Origin: Naematelia aurantialba
Lineage: Eukaryota; Basidiomycota; Tremellomycetes; Tremellales; Naemateliaceae
DNA length: 64,000 nucleotides
Assembly (NCBI GenBank): GCA_021527695.1
Contig: JAKFAO010000010.1
Coordinates: 1,240,001-1,304,000, forward strand
Reading direction: 5' to 3'
Shown: positions 20,900 to 32,677 of the stretch, piece by piece
Position numbering within the stretch: the first letter of the stretch is position 1
Layout: each line of letters opens with the position of its first letter
The notes under the pieces: model-generated
Told to the model about the DNA's origin: nothing
Database searches by the model: none
Seen by the model: the letters and a program-made list of their open reading frames with translations, nothing else
Position numbers and translations under genes: made by a program

Positions 20900-23800
20900 C
20901 TAAATGCTGGTCCCGAATGGAACGTCGCTTGGCGTCAGGTTGAGTATTCCCTTGAGCACCAGCGGGACGACGATGAGCGCCACCAGGGTACCTTGGATCA
21001 CGATGTAGACAACCGAGTCTGGCAGAGTCAGTCTTCATTCCTCTTTTAGAGCGGCCTATGACCTACACTTGAATACAATCTTGCGACGCTGACTCCTTTG
21101 GCGGAACGAGTAGATCGGCGGACGGATCTGTTGCGAAGGCGCGAGCCAGAATAGCAACGTTGCGTGCAGTCGGTCAAAGTACGGGATGAGCGTTGGAATC
21201 GTCAAGAGGAACAGCAGCACTGCGCGTGTTAGGAAATCCTCAACGACCTATACGGAGGATGACTCACGATGGCACGCAATAAAATCTGCAGAGTAAAGAC
21301 CCATCTCGATGGTCTTGACCACAAACTCTCGAGCCGGCTGCGAGAGGGCATGGGATCCGAGGCCCCGGTTGAACCACACACCAGTCCACCATGCGCGGTT
21401 TGTCTCGTCGTGCTTGAACTCACGAGACAGGAAGACCGCAATGAGGATCTTGAAGATGCACCGCTGCACAGAAATGACTGCGATGATGCCAAGAACGGCG
21501 TGAGATGTGTCCCACATCTCGAGGAACCAAAGGAACTCGAAGAATAGCACCATTCCCACTACGGCGCCAAAATGGGCAATAGCCGCCATGGTCGCACCAA
21601 ATTGGTTCGTGTACGAGTTGAGCTGCTGTCAGCTGTTGTCGAACACGGTCACTCACGCAAGGGCCAAGGAACACAGAGATAAGGAACAGTGCAATCAAGA
21701 AAGCCATGTTCCAGACAATGGGACCAATCGCGATAATGGCGATGCGCAGCAGACCAGGCTGAATCTGACCATCGACGCGGAACGACTTGACGAACAGGTA
21801 GCAGATGACGAAAAGAACCGCGAGGCAGATAGGCCCGATGATCTCGCCCACAACGATGGCCTTCCAGGGAGCTCGTGGTACGTCGCTGGACAGCTTTTCA
21901 GAAGGTAGACCAAGGCGCTTTCTCTTGAAACCCGTGATCCTGGTACGCGACAATCGGCAGTAACCGACCCAAGAGTTGGCATGGGTGCGCGAATTGCCTC
22001 TTGACATCCAACGCAAGAACTCGCGGTAGTCGATGATAAAGTCCGCGTAGGAGAATTGATGCGGGTTGAACAAGAATGGGGCAATGCAGAGACCGGCAAC
22101 AGTGATCCAGAAGTAGATCAGATGCGGGACCCAGACCGACATGGTGACATATAGTAGTAAGACAAGCGTTCGAATGCCGAGATAGATGCAGGGTCCGGCG
22201 AATCGCGAGTACAAAATCGAAAAGGAGATTCGGGTAGTGGCGAAGCCTCGTCCCGTAGCGATGTACCTGGCACCTCCGAAGGTCAAGTTGTTGAGGATCG
22301 AGTGCATGTAGATCTGGGTCGAGAACACTTCAAAGACCGGCGAGAGGGACAAGAAGTGCTTGCACAGTCGCACAATCGCTCGGCCAGTTCCGCGCTCGGT
22401 GAGCTCTTGAACGAAGAGCGGCACAAAGGCAATCCAGAACACCAGGAAGATGGAGATGATACAACGCTTGATCCACTTGAAGACTGGGACAAGATTGTAG
22501 CAGCCAGATTGACCCGGAAGGATATCTCCCGCCGTATTGTACCGACACACTGAAAGCTGCTTGTTGAGGGTGCCGAGGAATACGAGAGCGAGCATGAATA
22601 CTTGCACCGACATCATGACAAGCTGGCGTCAACGTTGTCATCCATGCAAGACTCACAATGTTGTTGATGTGGAAACCAGGGTGACCGTAGTAGAACGTCA
22701 AGAAGCGGTCAACGGGCAATTGAGTACCCAGGTAGTAGTATTCTCGCGACAGCATCTGTTCCCCCATACCAGTACCAATCTTGGTCTGGAAATTGAGAAT
22801 CGTGCCGAAACCGAGATCTCGTCCTTTACCACATTGGTAGTACTCAGAGTGCTTGATACGGCCACCTCGGCCAAGCGCCATCATACCAGCGTAGATATCC
22901 TCGTTCAGGTGCAAACCCTTTTGCGCCTTGGACACACCACCACGAGTGTTCATGTAGATTCCGTTTAGAAAATCTGGATGACCATAGTGCAGTTTGCCGC
23001 CAATGAAGGACAATGACCGGGCGGCGAGAGTACCGAATGTTTGTTCCTTTCCTGCTGCAATGTCTCCGAGGATACCAATGTTCTCCGAGAAAATGTATTC
23101 ACGCGCACCGAGAATCGCGACGGGGTTCTTATTGAATTCGGCGTGGCCAGTCTGCGCGTATGGAGATTGACTTGATACACGGAACTCCTCGAACTCGCCA
23201 AGCACGTTACGAATCTTGAGACATTCTTCAAGGTAATTATCCTGGTTGGCATCGATGAGTTGTAGATATTCGCCTCGGTAGAACACGATTGCGTGATTTT
23301 GGTTGTCTGATTTACCATCGCCGAGAATAGGATTACCGGGGAGCTCGATACGGAATTTGGGTCGTCTGCGGCCGTTGGGAAGAATTTCGGAATGCCCGTC
23401 AACCAGTGCAGAGAATATGCGCGACTCGCCGCCATCCTTCCTGGCAGGTTCTTCGTCGAGATAGGCGATCTGCAAGTCGGGATACGCGCGCAGCAGGAAT
23501 TCAGCGTTCTCATGTTCCTCCTTGTTGAATTTTGAGTATCGCTGCATCGAGACGACAAACTTGAACTTGCGTCGAGACATTCGCTCGAGCTCTCGTTCAA
23601 GCTGGTCGGTGTTGCCGCCGAAGAGCTGGACCACTTCGGGATTCTCGACTCGGTAAAGGAGCTTGATCGCCTTGGAATAGTTCATGAAACCCGATACAGT
23701 TCGATAGAGCGTCTGTGCGCGGAGCGAAGCCCAAATACGAGTTCGAAGCGTGTACTCGGGTGCTGCGGACTTGAAACCAACCGTGTAGAACGGAATATCA

Positions 23801-26587
23801 TCCGCTCGTTTCGCATCCGCCTTTTCGTCGGAGCTGAACGGGTTGTTGCCGTTGAACATGTTGGACTCTTCTGCTAGGATTTTGGTGTCGCGCACAAAGT
23901 TGTCCCACTCGATTGGGTGAAGTTGCTTCAGGTACTCGAGGAGCGTGACTCGCGTGTGTTGATCCTCCTCTCGAATGATCTCTCGCAGGGACAACAAAAT
24001 CTTCTCCGAGTAGTGGGGCACCAAGACAGTAAAAGTAGGCATCGCATCAACTGGAATGGGCTCGGGAATGGCCGTGGTGAGGGACTGTGCGAAGAATGAA
24101 ATTCGTCGCTCGGCTTCGCTACCCTTGGGGAAGAACTCGGTCTTGAGACCCTTGTCGCCTTGGGAAATGAAGAATGCTGGCGCCCTCAGTGTTCGCTTGC
24201 CTGGCTGGTCCGACTGAACCTGGTGGTAGAGAAGCTTTTGCACATGCTCAATCGACAGGAGATGTTCTCGGTACATGGAAATGATGACGGCATTCCACAC
24301 TTGGGAAACAAGGACCTGACATCAGCGAGACCGCGCCACCAGCACTCACTTTTGGCTTGTACTTGACCTCCATGTCGGCCGTCGCCAGGATCTTGGCATA
24401 GATACGCTTTGGCAGTCTTGAAAAGATATCTTTCCACGGTGTCCAAATGCTCATGCCCAATGCAAAGCTTCTTGCAATCGAGAAGATCGTATTCCAGATG
24501 ACATACCAAAGGAAAGTGTCCAGGAAGAAGAGCGTCAGGTCCATGACGAACATGACGGCGAGAGCAAAAGCCGGCTGATTGGTACATAGGCCGGATCCGA
24601 GGTATTTATCGGTGCAGTTCTGAACCTTCATGCCGACCATGACGAGGATGGGGTCTCGGAAGGACAGTGTCAGGAAGAAGTACGACTCCGTGAACTTGCA
24701 GCCAAAGACGAGGATCCACAACGAGCATGACGCCACTCGATTGGCCCGCGGCAAGGTGGGGTACGAGGCGGTGAATGTCTGATTGGCGAGGTACTTTCGA
24801 CTCTTGCCAGCCACTCGATCGCCAAACATGCGGCCCGACGGAAGGATCGCAAATGCTGCGGTAGCGCACACTGAGCATGCGAACTGCACGACACCAAGAA
24901 TGAGCGACACCTGACCAGTCTGGCTCCAGAAAGTAATGTAGATGGAAGGAGCGACTGTAATGCCGAGAATGATCAGGAGAAAGACTAGCCGACGGGTGAG
25001 ATGAGACGTGTTGTTCCAGGTCGTGGGAATGTAAGAGTACTCTGCGAGGGTGGCTGCGATCATGATAAGCGTGGCGACGCCACCACCCAGGGCGGTGATC
25101 GACCACGCCATTGGCGTTGTCGCTGTCGTTGTGCCAGACGGAGAATAGATGGAAGGTGCGTTATATGCGGTGAAGAACCAGAAGACTGAGATATGGGCGA
25201 CCCAGATTCGGTTAAAATTGACCAGTAGATGGAAGAAGGACCTCTTCTCGAGATACGTCTTGAAAAAGACCTTGTCCCAGTCGATGCGGTCAAACTTCAT
25301 GAATCGTTGAGCGGGTGGGATATCCACAAGGCGGGTCTTGTCCGACAAGACAATCCTGCTGATGCCTTCAGGATACCAGAACAGCTGGTTGACATCGTCG
25401 TAACCAATAATTTGGTCGTGATCTCTTTCTCGCTTGAGGAATTTGCCATCGACGACTTCGTATCCCTGGTCTCTTAAGAACTTGTAGAGGGGCTTGGTGA
25501 CCGACCGCAGATACAAGCCTTCGGGCACGGCGTCGAGGCGGTTCTGGCATTCTGGAGAGCGATAGTAGTCATCGGCACATTTGAAAATGAAGCAGAGACA
25601 TTCTGGCATGAAGCGAACCTGTGCTGCTTCACCCCAACACAGGAGAAACAGGGCGACTTGACGAAGTCGATCATATTGCGACATGTTGTTCATGGCCGTG
25701 CGCCACCTGCTGGTTGCCGAATCGAGTGACTTTTCTTGCGCAGTGCTTGGGGCAACCTTGCCTTTGCCAGCTTTGCCACGACGAGCGACCGATCGCACGC
25801 GCGAAAGGCCTGGGTTCTGTACCGCACCGATGGCATCGTCGAGGTCGAGTTGGGCCGCGAAATACCACTTGCGATAGTTGGCGTGCTCGCCGCCAATGTA
25901 GTCGGCATGAAGAGTGAGAAGAGCCTGGTTGGGCGACATGCGCGATGCTCGAGAGTCGAGCTGAATCATGAGGAAATCGTACACGTTTCGCGACGAGTCT
26001 CGTGATGTCAGCTACCATCCCTCATTATTCGCTTACCTTTCTGGAAACCAAACTTGTTCGTCAAATCGATCAAGACGTCTTCAATTTCCTCCTTGGACAA
26101 CGGGATATTCGCCTCCTGAACCCAGGCGGGATAAGGCTCGCGGGGGCGATGACCATCCTTGCTGCCTTCGGTGAATGTGGGTGTCGACGCGCGGGAAGGG
26201 AGATACGGTTGTTGGTGGAAGTCTGAACCCGCATAGCCGGCATCTAAAGGTCAGGCAGGTCGGTAAGCTCTACCCACTATCTTGGCTCCATCCGCTCTCG
26301 CTGGCCCACGTTTCCCGCCCCATCCCGCCGCCATCGTACCTCCCAGCCATCTCCGGGTCATTGTCGTAGTAAGGTGCATATTGACCAGCTTGTCCCGGAG
26401 GTGCGACACCTGCGCCGCCTGCCCCTGGATTCGGAGCGCCAGGAGGCGCATATGGGTTGTTGTGGCCAGCGTAGCCGGGATCGTGGTTGTACGGCAGCTG
26501 TTGAACAGAAGGGTTGAAAGGGTCGGAGCCGGACGAGTAGGATGAGACCGAGTGCTTGGGCGGGGGTGGGGGATTGGGGTATGACAT
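20900..26587 (-). CDS. FKS1: 1,3-beta-glucan synthase catalytic subunit (GT48, FKS1-type)
   Basis: Polymerises UDP-glucose into cell-wall 1,3-beta-glucan at the plasma membrane. Start ATG 26587 ([20 protein letters not shown]) opens a Pro/Gly-rich cytosolic tail with [10 protein letters not shown] repeats. The N-terminal FKS1_dom1 region follows ([40 protein letters not shown]), then membrane segments, hot-spot region 1 (FLTLSFRDP), the large cytosolic catalytic region ([99 protein letters not shown], [19 protein letters not shown]) and the C-terminal multi-span domain ending DVPFGTSI. About eight short introns; about 1,775 residues, normal for fungal FKS proteins. It appears intact. It stands next to a DUF1996-WSC wall protein on the other strand, with which it shares an upstream region. 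Confidence 0.96.
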
Positions 26588-28139
26588 GGCTGCTGAGATT
26601 AGACAACAGTAATATTTGGGCAGGTGAACGGGCGGATCACCCACTGATGCTATACAGACTCCGTTGTGCGGTCCTTTAGTCAAACAAGTCCAGCCGCGCT
26701 TTTAGGAGCGTGTCGCCCTGCGCTGTATGCACCTGGCTCGCGTCACTGCCCTACAATGTAAGGAGTTCCGGGAGAGGAGGTGCGTGATGGATCAGAGAGA
26801 GCAAGCCAATGTATAGAGGATGAAGAATGGAGGAAAGGCGAGGAAGGAAAGAAACAAGAACGAGAAGACTGGGATTCAAATGGCTAAATGTGAAGCAAGC
26901 CTGTCGTTACCCTGACAGAGCGCGTTTCGCAGTTGCGCATTGCTGGTCATCCACCTAATAATGCATAGAATCAACACTTTCAGATCTCTGCTCAGTTTGT
27001 CTGCAGCTACAATCAACACACTCATACATCATCTTCATGCTCAGCAATGCATACACACCCAGCGAACGGTTCATCTTTCTGTTGAGCAGAGCAACAAAGC
27101 AGCCCTGGTAAACCTGCCCCGCCCTTGTTTGCACGGTGATCGAAGCCACGTGGTAAAGTGAGGCAGTGCTTGTGCCCAGCCGCTGACTGTGGCGGTGTTT
27201 CGGGATTTCTGAATGTGGCATCTCAGGCGCAATCCACCTTGCTCTTGGCGTGTCCAACGGATGTTTACGATTGCTGAATAGTTTGCCTGAATCCAGAGCC
27301 CCTCCTGCTGACATTCACATGGAGCAATGGACAACCTTCATGGATCGTCTGCCTTTCTTTGTTCGAGTTATCCCCCTGAATGGCCAATTAACCATTGATT
27401 TGCCCCCCCCCGCGGCCGTCCAATCCGAAGTCTCCATCAACCGTGGGCTCTCGATCTTTTTGTGCCTTCAGTTTCCCGGCCTCCTTGCCGTCGTCGACTG
27501 TACACACTGATCATTCTAGTCACATCGTCCGGCTTCCAGCAGGCGCGACAGCCGCAGGGGAGAGAGCTCCAAAGCTGCCCCTACCAGTCTCAGACTCTGG
27601 ATCCTTTATGGTTGCTCAGGGGCCGAAACGTTTCAACCCGATCGGTCCCTTGATCTTCCGGGCAATCCAGGTCGTCGCCCCGTCCTGACTGGACATGCGT
27701 CCATCATGTCGGCGCACTGAGAATTGACTGACCCCGTGTCTCCTTGAGCACTGACCACACTGACCAGAATAGACCTTTTTACGCATCGACTTGCACATAT
27801 ATGTGATGATTGAGCCAGGTCCTTGCTTATCCTCTGCCTCCCTCTGACTGGGAACCCACTTCGAGTCTTACCTGTACTCTACTCACGCTCTTTTCGACAA
27901 ACGCTCTCTTGGTCTCAGGCAGACAGGAGTGCACTCGTTTAACACTTCGACCCAGTGCGAACAGGCAATAATACCCCCTGCATCCTTGAGGGTGATTCGG
28001 CACGGATCTTCAAGCTCTACAGTATCATCCCAAAGAGAGACTGTCACCCCGAGCTCCCAATCTCAATCCCAAAGAGCTCTCGTGGTGATCCGCCTCCAAT
28101 CTTCTATAACCCGGCTACCTTGGTTACAGTCACGCCGTC
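26588..28139. promoter_or_regulatory. Long shared divergent upstream region, FKS1 / DUF1996-WSC gene
   Basis: At 1.55 kb this is the longest gap here. It separates two outward-reading cell-wall genes, so it must hold both promoters and leaders. The FKS1-proximal part (26.7-26.95 kb) is purine-rich on +, i.e. pyrimidine-rich in the FKS1 leader. A C9 run lies near 27405 and pyrimidine-rich DNA at 27830-28130 precedes the WSC start. The open frames inside look non-coding. Confidence 0.5.
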
Positions 28140-31100
28140 ATGCCTCCATACTTCGTGCTTGCTCTTGCCTTGCTCGCTGTCGCACGTGCGACAACTTTCG
28201 CCGAAGATGTGTATGTCGTCGGCATCCATTCTACAGCAATGAATCAGAGGCCGGAGAGCTGACAAGACACCCAGCTTCTTCGTCATCACCCACGGTAACA
28301 TGTTTTCGACTCGTCTGGACCCGATTATGAACCCAGGCGCTGTCAGCAGTCACGGTTAGTTGTTTGTGTTGCCTCTGACCTCACCTTGCGATTCGTAAAC
28401 GGGACCCTCTGGGGGGGGGTCATGATCTCAGCGACATAGCTCAAAGAGAGGTATGGATGGAAATTCAGAGTCATTGCCCTAGACTCTACCGGCTGCGTTT
28501 GCTGAGGTGTCGGACACCTGTTGTGTCGGACACCTGTTGCTTAACGCCCTTGGCTGATACGGCCCCTCCGTAGTCCATGCTATCATCGGATCGAACGCCT
28601 TCAACCCGGTGTACAGTTATGATAATAGCCGAAGTGCCAAGTGAGTCTCAGTAGTGGTCCGAGTTTCGTTCTACCAAATGAGTCTGTCTCTCCCGCAGGC
28701 AAATTCGAGCCACGAAACCTGACTCTCTTGTCCATGCTTCCAACATCCCTCCACGAAAAGGAGCTAGCGGTCACCAGCAGCCTTGAGCAACATAACAGCA
28801 AGACGTGGAACCGTGTTCGGCGCTGATACTTGACAGCTGCACAACGGCAAACGTGCTGAACGACTTCTCCAGCTACTGGATGCCGCAGCTGTACCATGTC
28901 ACTTCGGATGGGTACAAGCTCGCCCCTCTGACTGCGGCAAATACGTGTGTTCCCACTCGCTTGTACTCACCGCCATCATGTCCCGGTTGAAGCGCTCTCC
29001 TTCTTATCTGCTCCTCACCTCCCTATCTTCTCGTGTTTCAGTTCTTTCCGCCTTCTACAACGACCAGGTTACGTTACCTGAATTCCTGCTACAGCGCCTG
29101 ATCTTCGTGGATATCCCACCTTGAGCTAGTCGCTGGCCGAGCGCATTGCTGAAACGTGCCAAGGTACTACCAAATGCGGCGACAGCCCGACGAGCCAGTC
29201 TACGAGTTTCCCGCCAACTTCCGCATGTTAGCGGGTGATCCGTCGCGAACGACATTCAACGCTTCGGACCCGTCGAATGCGGCGATATCGTATGTCTGTC
29301 TGGGGAGCAGTATCGCTCAGGGGAATCGTGAGCGGTGTCCCGTCTTCGTTCTATACTCCCCTCCCATCTCCCCAGTCGTCCAACTCTGCCCACTTGCGCC
29401 TCCCATTTCTCTCCGAGCCTCAGGGATCTCTTGCACATTGACTCCGCGTCCTCCCCTTCTCCCCTCAACAGCACTTTGCATGCAATCCCGCTCTTCTTCA
29501 TCTTTGCGTCTCGGATCTCTATCTCAAGCTGTCTGTGATACCTGTCGCTTACATCGCTCAGAGTTCCCCGCTGGCCAGTGCCCAGACGGACTGCGTGCAC
29601 AGGTATATTTCCAGCACTGCTGGGACGGAGTCAATGACTGGCTGGAAGGCTCGTGAGGCTCCTAAATTGCTCTGGGACAAGCTGAAGCTAATATGCAAGT
29701 GCCCATGTCTCGTATGCCACTACTCCGGATGGAGGCGAGAAGTGCCCCGATTCCCATCCCAAGCGGATCATGGGCTGTAAGTTGCTTGTACCTCCATTGC
29801 CGGTGCCGTTCTTGTGTCTCCATTGCGTGACTGGCATGGCATCCCCTCTGTCTCCAGGTAGTCGCTCTGCCTCTCTCGCTCTCGCCAGGCAACAAGCCAG
29901 GCCGAAGAGGAAAGTTCCCTGTATCTGAAACGCGTAGTGTTTTACGAGTTCATCTTTGACGATACCGACTATACTGGGACGCGAGCCTGGTCGTTTGGGG
30001 ACACTGTCGGCAACGGGCTGCACGGTATGTTTGTGCTCTTCCTTCGCGTCTTACGCCCGTTATGTCCTCCCCTGGCACTTATTACTCCTGATCCGCGCGG
30101 GGCTGTTAGTCCCCCCTAACCTCCACGGTTTGATCATTTTCCTCTTACTGGCCATAGGCGTATTTTCATCTTGCGTTAGGGGGCAGATCAAGCTGAATCC
30201 CACAGCGGACTTCACGATGGGATGGCCACAGGGCTTCTTCTCCGAAGTATTCTCGTACGGCAAGACCTGTTCGGTCGAGTTTGATATCGGATCGTGTCCG
30301 CCCTTGCAGGCGCAGATGGATACTAACAATACTGGTGGTTCGCAGTGCGGATACCACGGTACCATTGTCGACGAGGTGCGTCTGAGCTCTCCTCTTCTCT
30401 TCAGTTCCCTGTCTTCTGTCGTCTCTTCCCTCTTCTCTGTCCTCCTCGCTTCTCTCCTCTCTCGTCTCTTCCCTCCTTCCTTCTCCATCCAACCCCTTCG
30501 TAATTCTATCCTCTTGAATTTGTTATTTAATTTGCTCAATTCGGTTTCTCTCTCGACCTGTTATGCGGGACGGCTGGAATCACGGTTTTCTGTCGTGCCG
30601 AAGGGCCGGCTGCTGGAAGGAACTAAACTGACGAGTACAGGATATCGGTCTCAATGGCGTGATCAGTAAACTGCCTGGAAACAATGCGCAGTACGGCGCC
30701 GGCCAGAGCAAGCCGTCTGATCCGAATTACAAAGAGACCGCGCAGTTCATCAGCTCGGCCCCGCCTAGTAAGTCTCGCCCCTCGCGCACATGTCGCGCAA
30801 ATGTCTTGCATAGCTCTCACAGAGAGCTTGTATAGGCCATAGGCCTTGCGATTATTTTGCAGAGGAGCGGATGGATGGCTGACAAGCGCAGTCCCTGGGT
30901 CATGGGAGAAACTCGGCTGCGTCGCCGAGGCGACCGGCAGTCGGCTGCTGAGTGGTGCACAGACGACGGGAACAGATATGACGCCGCAGTCTTGTATGGC
31001 GTTCTGCGCGGACAAGCAGTTCCCCGTAGCGGGCGTCGAGTTTGGGACCCGTAAGTCTCCTGTCGAGCCATGGCATACTGTCGATGTGGTGTGCGCGTTG

Positions 31101-32060
31101 GCTGATGAAATCGTTCGCTCCCTGTCGACTAACTTGGACGCACTCTCGTCGTCTTTTGCCACCGGCTGTCACGCCACCTGCCACAATCGTTACCCGCCTG
31201 TTGTTGCTCCCACTCGCCACTCGCCGCTCGCGATGTATCGTCTTTCTCCGCTCATACAACTGCATCACGCCGTCACAGAATGCTTCTGCGCCTCGACCCT
31301 CCCGCAAAGCGCCATCCTCAACGACGGGAAATGCGCGACCCCGTGCGCGCTCCTCGACTCGTTCTCGCGGGGATACTGTGGCGGATCGTCGACGCTCACG
31401 ATATACCAGTACACTGGGTCAGGGAGCCCGAGCGTCCAGAATGCCACGAACAGTGATTTCCCGCCGAGTCCGAGTACGATCACCTCGGTGCCGGCAGAGA
31501 CGATCATGTGGGTGACCTCTTGTCTGCAGTACACCAGCGCAACCACATATCAAATCGACGTGCCGTAGAAAGAAAAGAGAAAACTAGCTGACAGAAGCAC
31601 ATTTAGCCTCGGAAGCGTCTCTGGCGACACGGGCTACGCAGCCACGACGATCATCACCGCCGGCGGCGGCGGCAGCCCGGCTTCAGTCACTGCAGACGCA
31701 GGGGCAAACCCGACCGCGACCGCGACGGCAACGTCACTTTTGAACTCGTCCTCCGCCACTCCAGCATCCGCACCAGCCTCTCCGACGACGTCATTTTCAG
31801 ATACACCAGACGACGACGGCACGAGCCCACCCGCCGCATCCTTGCCGACCACGACGAACAACCTTCTGGCAGGAGACAACTCGTCCGACTCTGCCGCTTC
31901 CGCTTCCGCTTCCTCCTCGTCTTCTTCCGCTTCGGGCGACACGGCCGGCCCGACCTCCCCGGCCGCCGTTGGGGCCAGCTCCCCCACGAGCACAGGCAGC
32001 ACGAGCTGTAAGCGCCGGAAACGTGCTCTCCAATCCTCCGATCAGCGAGGCACACCGTGA
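28140..32060 (+). CDS. Secreted DUF1996 protein with C-terminal WSC domain
   Basis: The start ATG 28140 gives a signal peptide (MPPYFVLALALLAVARA). The DUF1996 domain follows over many short exons: THGNMFSTRLDPIMNPGAVS, SHVHAIIGSNAFNPVYSY, CTTANVLNDFSSYWMPQLYH, YYQMRRQPDEPVYEFPANFR, FDDTDYTGTRAWSFGDTVG, FTMGWPQGFFSEVFSYGKTC. Then a WSC module (GCVAEATGSRLLSGAQTTGT, CMAFCADKQFPVAGVEFG, ECFCASTL) rich in paired cysteines, known to bind glycans. The end is a long Ser/Thr/Ala stalk and a basic terminus (CKRRKRALQ) with no GPI signal. Total is about 700 residues. The likely place is the wall or extracellular space. Function of DUF1996 is not established. Introns at 29336-29560 and 30376-30640 are long and strongly pyrimidine-rich. 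Confidence 0.87.
30376..30640 (+). other. Pyrimidine-rich 265-nt intron of the DUF1996-WSC gene
   Basis: It begins GTGCGT after the codons for TIVDE and ends at ...GTACAG before DIGLNGVISKLPG. The first 110 nt are almost uninterrupted C/T (ctctcc, cttctc, tccctc words) on the sense strand. It is several times longer than the usual introns here. Confidence 0.75.
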
Positions 32061-32677
32061 TCTCTATCGCAATCGCCTCTTTGCGACCTGGAGTATCGTT
32101 GCGTCTGGACGCGACACCGGTGTTGCTGGTGTTGAGGTGTTGACGGTGTTGGTCAAACCCCTCACGCCCTGAAGGCCTTCCCTCCTGTGCGTAATGTCTG
32201 TCCTACTGTGTATAATGTGTAGTCTGTGAGTAGCGAGCGATGCATGTGGTCTCTGGTCTACCACATCCCACGAATCCCTCTTGTGTACCTCTGACTGATA
32301 GCTGCCCGATGACGCACGGGTTGAAGCCTGCCTTGTTCATGGACTCTTCTGCCTTGTTCACAGACTATTCTGCCTTGTTCGCAGACGATTCTGTCTTGTA
32401 GTAGACTATTCAGCCTCGACTGACAGCCAGGCTGTAGTGTAGCGGTACATGCTCCTCCACAGCTCGACGCTACAAGCACCAACGCTACAAACATCAACTC
32501 TACAAGGTCCGCTTCCGATACAAGCGTCCTCAGGCCTCGGCCAAAGCTCCCAGAACACGAAAGTACAAAAATTGTATAAATGCGTGGGTCATATGCGCCT
32601 TCTGGTGTATTGTCCGTCCTGAACAGAACGGTCGATGGTGGGCTACGGGCCAAGTCGTGAATGTACAATTTCACGCC
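32061..32677. other. Intergenic between convergent genes
   Basis: About 620 nt between the stop codons of the DUF1996-WSC gene (+) and a serine-rich gene (-). It contains a 21-nt minisatellite, listed separately, and a few imperfect 'ctacaa(g/a)ca' copies at 32465-32530. No gene. Confidence 0.55.
32328..32410. repeat. 21-nt minisatellite, four copies
   Basis: Three well-matched units (32328-32348, 32349-32369, 32370-32390) of the form ctgccttgttc + nnngac + nntt, plus a degenerate fourth unit to about 32410. It lies in the 3' flank between two convergent genes. Confidence 0.85.
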
